Both the position numbers and the translations under genes were made by a program. The notes beneath the pieces are model-generated. The model made no database searches and was not told the DNA's origin. It saw nothing but the letters and a program-made list of their open reading frames with translations. Positions 57,440 through 64,000 of a DNA stretch of 64,000 nucleotides are shown piece after piece (positions within the stretch are counted from its first letter, which is position 1; each line of letters opens with the position of its first letter). The DNA comes from Macropodus opercularis (lineage: Eukaryota; Chordata; Actinopteri; Anabantiformes; Osphronemidae): assembly GCA_030770545.1 (NCBI GenBank), contig CM061094.1, positions 1,476,001 to 1,540,000 on the forward strand, read 5' to 3'.

Positions 57440-58545
57440 CCTTAGGGGCACAGCTGTGGGTGAAGATGAATTTCAGAGTGTATCAAAACATTTTTCAGGA
57501 TAATGTGAGAATGTCTGTACCTCAGCTGAAACCAGAATTCGAATGTCACAACAAAACAATGCTGCAAAACACCGGAGTCAGAGCGAAGGACTCAGAGCCC
57601 AGACTCAACCCAGCTGAGATGCTGAATGACCTGCAGAGAGACGGACAGAGAGACGGAGCTACAGCAAGACTGGACCAAAGCTCCTCCTGAACAATGTGCA
57701 GGTCTGATCCTCAGCGACAGGAAGCACCTGGTTGAGCTTATTGCGGGGGGGGGGGGGTCAGACACTTATTCACTTCAAGGGTCCGCTCACTGTTTCTACT
57801 TCCATTTTGACTGATGAACGTGCTCAGTAAAGATATGAGAGATTATAGTATGTGTCAGTACTCGACTTAGAGGAAGGTCAGTTCATGTTTTATGACAAGC
57901 TAATGGAGAAACGCGTCAAAGTGAAGGAGGTTCGCATCCTGTACGTTTATTCTGTGTGCTCTCCTGGAAATCACCGGCTTCCTTCACGCTGCCATGACCC
58001 CTGCTGGTTCAACGTGTCACATACTGGAGGCTCAGTCCGTTCTAATGTTGTTGTCTCTCGGAGTCGTTCGTTGCCCCGCCCATGACATGATGTGATCTGG
58101 GGTCATGTGGCTGTCTACTGGTAGAGTAGTCCCAGGCCCGGAGTCTCTGCATTGGTAGACTGTTGAACATCTACATGATCTTTGAACTTACTTAAGATGT
58201 TTGAGCACTATGTGAATCATCAGTTTCCAAGTGTAGATTCTCTTTTGGGTGAGAGATGTCTCACATAAGCCAAAACATCTTGTGTGGAGCAAACCTAAAG
58301 CATTTTTCCCATTGAAGAAGCTCTAGTCTATGCCTCAAGCCATTTCCATAAGAGACTCCAGATATGCCAACACTGGACTCTTTCGCACTCATTAGCTCAA
58401 GGGTTCACATACTTTTCCCACTATGCGTTTTTTATGTTATTCTCAATAAAGACATTAAATTTATTTATCTGTTTTTATGTGACACATAATGTCAGTGTCA
58501 ATACCCATAACTAAGATGAAGATGAGCATAAGATCAATTGATAAA
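57440..58545 (+). mobile_element. Decayed Tc1-like transposon
   Basis: Plus-strand peptides match the C-terminal third of a Tc1 transposase: MLQNTGVRAKDSEPRLNPAE (where the final DDE Glu normally stands, NPIE type), MLNDLQRD, then in another frame WTKAPPEQCAGLILSDRKHL and VELIAGGGG. 3' UTR-like text follows, with a degenerate ttcacatacttttccc and caataaagacattaaat as in fish Tc1 ends. A run of 13 G (57745-57757) sits at the frame end. Exact ends are not visible. Confidence 0.65.
57745..57757. repeat. Poly-G tract
   Basis: Thirteen consecutive G within the Tc1 remnant, probably grown from the GGGG codons after VELIA in the transposase. Confidence 0.9.
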
Positions 58546-61500
58546 TGAACCATGTTCAGACTGTTCCTTGCGTTTGTGTGTTTTCCCATCGTTCCCTGGT
58601 CAGTCAGCCGTTTGTTCATAGCCTCTCTCACTAGTCTGGAGCTGTGGAACTACTTGCATCAAGTGGCTGGACCTCTGCTGGATTGGGTCGGACATATGCA
58701 CACATTTTTATTCAAATGTGTTGCACTGCACCGATTCAACAGCAGAGGGAGTGACAGGGTCAAAGCCTTCATTCAAGATAATCAGGATAAAACTGTGATG
58801 ATCTGGTTTCTACTCAAAGTTAAAACCTGCTCAGTCATTTCCCAGCGTGCGTCTGTTTGTTTGTGTTGTGTACGTGGTAAGCGTACAGATAAACCTGTAG
58901 ACTACAAGTATCTAAGTGTGGTACTAGACCTTTTCTGGTTGGACTCAGCTACCAACAGAGGCTCTGCTCTGCTTAGGCCCAAACACATTTATAAGTGAAA
59001 CCCCCAGAGTCTGTCTCGCTGGATTAAATACATTAAAGCCTGCACATTGTGCTCAATGCAATATACACAAGTCTGCCTGTGTTTTAATAGAAATGTTTCT
59101 CATAATTTTCTGTTTATTAACAACCTGTTGCAGCCCGATCTGAACCCACGTCAATTTCATACTGAAATCATTAAATTATAATTAATATTAGACCATTTTT
59201 ATGTTATTTGTGATCAGATTTCTCACCTGGACGTGTATAATAATATTAATAATATATAATCGTGGGTGTGCAACCAACAGCTTATCCAGGACAGTGACTA
59301 GTCTTAAAAGCGTGATTGAGTGGAGGGTGACAAACCATCTTCCTGGAACAGACTCTAGCACCATACAAAGAAACTTCACATGTAGAAAAGACCACTACCA
59401 GGAAACAAGCTCATCAGGTTCACTGTAGGTCTAACACCGGCTTGCATTATGTAAAACTGGCACTAGATGTTACTACGGTGTAACGTGAGCCTGAACTTGA
59501 AACTTCACAGGGTTCGAGCTTCAATCCAGCGTCTTGGCTGTAGACAGCGTACGTCAGCTTTCGCATCCTCTGTCCTCTTTTGCTCCTGAAAGCAATGGAG
59601 CCTGCAAGAGTGATTGTTAAGACACGTTGCTGCCTGGCGGCCTGCGCTAGTGCTTTGAAGCACAACGTGAAGCTGATTGTAGGATGTCCTTTCGTGTTCC
59701 TCGGAGGGACACAAACTTCATAAACCTTAATATACAGAAGTCGCGTACACTTATTAAAAACCACTAAACCTTCCCCAGCACTGATAACGTATCACAGGTG
59801 AATTATTCTTATTTATGAACAATGACAATGCTGCATATTTACCGTTTTCTTTGTTTTGATGCTTTTACTGCCAAGTCCAGCATTTCGTCATTATTTCTGC
59901 AGCATTTAAATGAATTAGAGGCTAAAGGCGTCTTACTTTACTCTGCTTAAAGCTCTGCTTAGTGTTTCACCCGGAGCCTGAGCTTTGGACTAGGCCACAG
60001 GAAGGAACCTCCAGCAGAACGCTCGTCTTTCTCCACTAATGGCTTCTTCTCGCTTCAACAGCGTCTCGTTGTCCAACTCTCCAATTTTTATTGAACATGT
60101 TCTACAGGTTTTGTGTTCTTCTTGTCCAAAGTGCTGCTTGATGGCACCTGGACTCGCTGGACTCTGCTAAATTCACTTTCCAATAATTACTGTACCTTTA
60201 TTGACATTAGCGCTGGCATGTAAGACACAACCTATGAATAGAAACACATACTATGACAGTAACGCCACTACCTTGATGACAGATAAAACAATCCTCCATC
60301 CAAATTCTGTACTTCACAGCTGTGTTAGACCATATATTCATACGCAGAATAATATTTAGCACATTAACAGGTAAACTGTTCCAGAGAAAGCCTCCAGGCC
60401 ACCGAGTGGCCCTGACTCAGCCAAGTGTTAAATAACTACAGCTAGTCTGTGAAAAATGTGGAGACTTGACAAATCTACTTCATAACAACTGAATACACAT
60501 GTAGTAGATATGTGAATGTAGAACATAGTACACAGCACAATCTATCTGGACAACCCACCCCACCAAGTTCACACCGTGGCTCCCATGACCGAGCAAGGAC
60601 TCCTGAACGGGTCAGCAGCTCAAGCTCAGCTTCTATACTTCACAGCTGCATTAGACCATATATTTTATTATATAGGCTGTGGTTAAATTACTGTAGGAAG
60701 GAAAGATTAACAAAAATGAGAGAATGAGTCAGAGCCTGTATAAAAAGTTAGAATATAAGTAATATTAAGTGTGGGTTGAAATGTAACAATGAATGAGCTT
60801 AACACAGTAGGGGGGCAATAAATGGTTTTATGGCTATCCGACCTAGTCCTAACGCGCTTCAATTAAATGTCAAGGTGTCAAAGGTGTTCCCTAATATTTT
60901 GTTTATTTTATTGTCTTACAAATGTAGATGAATAGGAATCCTTGCAAACGAGGTAAATGAATAATCCACAGAAAAGAAAAGTAAAAAGTGGCATGAGGTT
61001 ATGGATCAGATGTCTGTGACACATAACATAAAGCGGTAAAAACTGTATGACCTCCTGTTACCGCACCGTGGCCACACCACCTATATTTATATCCTCCTGG
61101 CCTACCGATGACAGGCTCACAATGCCACCAGACAGGAAGTGAAACTACACCATTAACCTTAAAATTAAGTCAAACCAAAACAAATAAGAAAAGGAAACAG
61201 TGGCTCCTACAAATGGGATGATGATTTGGTGCATGCACACAGGAAATTATGAAGATAAAGATTAAAATGTGGATTCAATTGACTTGGTGTTGGAAGAATT
61301 TATAGAAATTATTAGTCTACATCAATAATGGGACTGGAAAGTAAGTATCATATCTATAACATTAGTCTCTAGCAACACAGTAACTATTAGTACATGAGAA
61401 GAAATAAGTGTCCAAAGGCTGATAATTACCCGGTGTTTATTAAAGTAGGTGCTGATGGAGAGTCAGGGAAGGCTAATTTGATTTTGGTCAGATGAATGTA

Positions 61501-61854
61501 AGAGCTTCTATTGAGGTTGAAGAATCTAATCAGGAATCAACTGAAGTGATCATTCAAAGAGCAGCTTCTAATAGCAAAGGTAGCAGTAAAAAAACAAGCT
61601 CATCACAGTGGAATGAATGAGATCACAATTAAAACATAAAGCATTTAAAATCCTTCAACGCAAACAAACATTAGTTCAACAACAAGTCTGTCACTACTAT
61701 AAAGACCAACAGATGATGGTGTCAGCTGGCTTAGCAGCGTCCTTGAACAACCACACGTCCGTGGAGGGAAGAAACGACATGACAGAATTTATATTTCTCT
61801 TTTTCAGGACACCAGGACGCGCTAAACACAGGTCAGGAAAAACCGAAGCTCCAG

Positions 61855-62220
61855 TCCCGTAGGTGGCGGCAACGGCACCGCGTCAGCTGCCGCCAACCGC
61901 CATTAACACCAACGAAGAAGAAACAAACTTCCCCCAAACACAAAGTGCTGCTGGAGTTTGCTACGCTCCGTTTCATTCTCGGCCATCGACACTTTTGCTA
62001 CGAACGTTAAATGAGCACATAAAACTACTTTCTCTTCAGCGGATCCGTGTGTCTGCGACAATTACGTTGGAGCACTGACCGTTTTTATGAACGTTACACC
62101 GCACTGCTGGGACGCGTGTTAGCTAGTAGCTGGGTAGTAGTAGAACCGCACGGGAACGCAGCCTGCGGGCGTAATAGTCCAGTTACCATTTGTGTGGAGG
62201 AAAACTCTCATTGCTTGAAA
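61855..62220 (+). promoter_or_regulatory. Presumptive promoter/5' UTR of the zinc-finger gene
   Basis: Local rise in GC and CpG (gtaggtggcggcaacggcac, cgcgtcagctgccgccaaccg) directly before the start codon. No canonical core element was identified; the assignment is by position and composition. Confidence 0.35.
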
Positions 62221-64000
62221 ATGGTGAAGGTAGAAATGCTGAGGCAGCTGATGAACGAGCGGCTGGCTGCGGTGGTGGAGGAGATATGTGGACTGTTCGT
62301 AGCTACGGTCGCGGAGTACGAGGAAAAACTCTCCTGTTCAAACGTGGACACTGAGCAGCAGCCTGAACTGCTGACGCCTGTTTTAAGCGACGGAGGACAG
62401 ATGCACTACCCAGGTTGGTGCTGCCTTCCTTATCCCACCAAGGCTAAGCAGGAGATAAAGTCACGAACCAATGTCTTCAGTGTTTTGATCTTGTTATATT
62501 AAATAACCAGATGTTGGGACAGGGATTAGCAATTTCAACAAATTCAAATCAATTAAACATGTGTAATCTTTGCGACAGATGCTTTGTGCACAAAACAAAC
62601 CGTTATGTGCACATATCCAGACAGAATTTAATGGATAGATATTTTTGGACGACTTTGAAATGAAGTTCTGCAAAATTGTAATAAAAACCAAAAACGTTGA
62701 GGTTCAGCTTATGATCTCTTTCAGCTTCCTTCCATGTGGGACTTGTGTCTCTCTTATGGAAATGTTTTACGTTCATCACATTTTGTCTTACAACATGTTT
62801 TTCTGTGTTATTTATTTTCATTCTACTGAAAAGGAAAACATATGCTTGTCTGGGTTTTTCACCAAACTATAATAAGGTGAATTAATCCAAAAGAGGATAT
62901 TACTGTGTCCGATTCTGATTAAAGCTGTATTTTTGACAGTCCTGCAGTCTGAGCGCAACTGTAACTGCACAGGAGGTGGTTTGGAGACACACTGCAGTTA
63001 TGTCTGTATGTTTGTCTTCTTCTCCTCTGCAGAGATCAAGAGGGTGTTTGCAATTAAAGAGGAGCAGCAACAGGAGAGCTTCAGTTTGGACCAGAATCCC
63101 ATGGAGCTCCTTTACATTAAAAAGGAAACGGGGGAACCTGGGAATATCCTGGAGGAACAGCATCTTGAGCAACCAGAATGTCCATCCTCTTTAACTGGTA
63201 CGTTCTTTTTTTGAGTTCTGAACTAATTGTGGGATAGTGTAGTAGTAGAATATTTGTTTCCAACATGTATAAGAGTGGGGATTGGTAAAAGGATAGACCA
63301 GTAAAGGGGGGCAGGCATTTGGCACGATGGCTTCGTTGATCAGCTTCAGCACCTCCCTTAATGCTACATGGGTTAACTGCTGTGATGACATAACGCCTCC
63401 ATCGTAGCCTCTAAACGTGTCCTCTAGTATCCACAGCATATACTCCACTGACCTCTTTACATTGTTGAAGTCTGTAATAAGATGAGATGACTTCTTGTTT
63501 AATCACTTTGTATGAATGGTTCTACAACAGTTCTTTAAATGTGTTTTTAATTTTCCATGGGCCCATCTTCGAGCATAAAACAACAACAATGGCAATAATT
63601 ATATGCTAACATTTGTTAAGTATGTAATACAAAAGCTATGTTTGTTCTCAGTATAAGAAGAAATTTAACAAAGGTGATATTAACAAACTGTGATTAATTT
63701 TATATTTGATTGCATTGTTTCCTGCAGACACCCAGCAGGTGATGTCTACAAACCAAGCTCCTTCCACGCAGCAAGAGCGAAAACGCACTCGAAAACTCAA
63801 AAACCCAAAGCCTCCACACAGTGATGGGGGACAGGAGACACCCTGCACCCAGCGTGAGGAATCACCTCCTAACACAGAGTGCAGGGTGGAGCAGGAGAGA
63901 GAGGCTGGAGGGGATGAAGAAAACAGAAATTCAGAGTGTCCAGGCAGCTGCTCAGCTCAACACATGGAAATGAAGGGAGAAAACTGTGACAGAGCAGCTT
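62221..64000 (+). CDS. C2H2 zinc-finger gene, 5' exons (partial)
   Basis: Coding exons: 62221-62413, 63033-63197 and 63728 to the window end (still open). The ATG at 62221 (gaaaatggtg, good context) starts MVKVEMLRQLMNERLAAVVE, then EICGLFVATVAEYEEKL. This is the leader helix module of teleost poly-zinc-finger proteins (usual form KVQMLRxLVxxRLxAAxEEI then FxxTIAEYEEEL), a position where mammals often have KRAB or SCAN. Exon 2 has a Glu-rich IKEEQQQ segment and YIKKETGEP, with phases G|AG and G|AC. Exon 3 is Glu/Pro/Ser-rich with a basic ERKRTRKLKNPK. Fingers are expected beyond the window, so the family is inferred from the leader only. Likely a nuclear DNA-binding regulator; target unknown. 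Confidence 0.8.

Larger units (their letters stand above)
56931..62220. other. Intergenic region between akap13 and the zinc-finger gene
   Basis: Contains a Tc1 remnant (57440-58545). 58550-61850 is A/T-rich with no recognisable gene, and the open frames have no domains. 61855-62220 is GC-richer and is probably the promoter/5' UTR of the downstream gene. Confidence 0.55.

Noticed and set aside
58552..58998. 148-codon open frame right of the Tc1 remnant
   Set aside because: Begins with MFRLFLAFVCFPIVPW-type hydrophobic text that could mimic a signal peptide, but no recognisable domain, promoter or splice support; likely chance or old repeat.
1..64000. CRISPR array, operon, riboswitch or prophage-type system
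   Set aside because: The genome is a vertebrate nuclear one; no regularly spaced repeats or prokaryotic gene organisation occur.

Overview
The window looks like nuclear DNA of a bony fish, probably an acanthomorph/percomorph teleost. Genes are split into many short exons with GT-AG introns. Introns carry CA/TG microsatellites and decayed Tc1, hAT and Rex1/L2-type elements. The rightmost gene begins with the leader module typical of teleost C2H2 zinc-finger genes. There is no sign of a bacterial, phage or organellar origin.

Layout. (1) 1-3221, + strand: the 3' seven coding exons of klhl25 (BACK domain plus six kelch repeats, about 411 residues; the BTB half lies upstream of the window), followed by a long 3' UTR to about 6.06 kb. 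(2) About 6.45-56.9 kb, - strand: akap13 (AKAP-Lbc), a Rho guanine-nucleotide exchange factor and PKA anchoring protein. I traced 46 coding exons from 51700 down to the stop at 8926. Every intron phase agrees, and the joined length is 8766 nt (about 2921 codons before the stop), against roughly 2800 residues in human. Order along the protein: AKAP13-specific N-terminal domain with ankyrin-like segment, two fish-variable exons, a 2.86 kb acidic exon with a degenerate RII-binding helix, a run of short Ser-rich exons, C1 zinc finger, DH, PH, coiled coil and a basic tail. A CpG-rich presumptive promoter/5' UTR exon lies at about 56.4-56.9 kb. (3) 56.9-62.2 kb: intergenic DNA with a Tc1 remnant. 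(4) 62221-64000, + strand: the first three coding exons of a C2H2 zinc-finger gene that runs off the window before its fingers.

klhl25 and akap13 are convergent, as in the mammalian KLHL25-AKAP13 arrangement, so the order is ancient and supports orthology of both. Functionally they are unrelated: KLHL25 is a substrate adaptor of cullin-3 ubiquitin ligase, while AKAP13 activates RhoA and scaffolds PKA and other kinases.

I found no clearly new biological system. The observations most worth checking are the hydrophobic Ht31-like helix, a GTG where the mammalian AKAP13 start codon sits, TG repeats serving as the tract of two splice acceptors, a GC-AG intron in klhl25, and DNA transposons lodged within 6-33 bp of splice donors.
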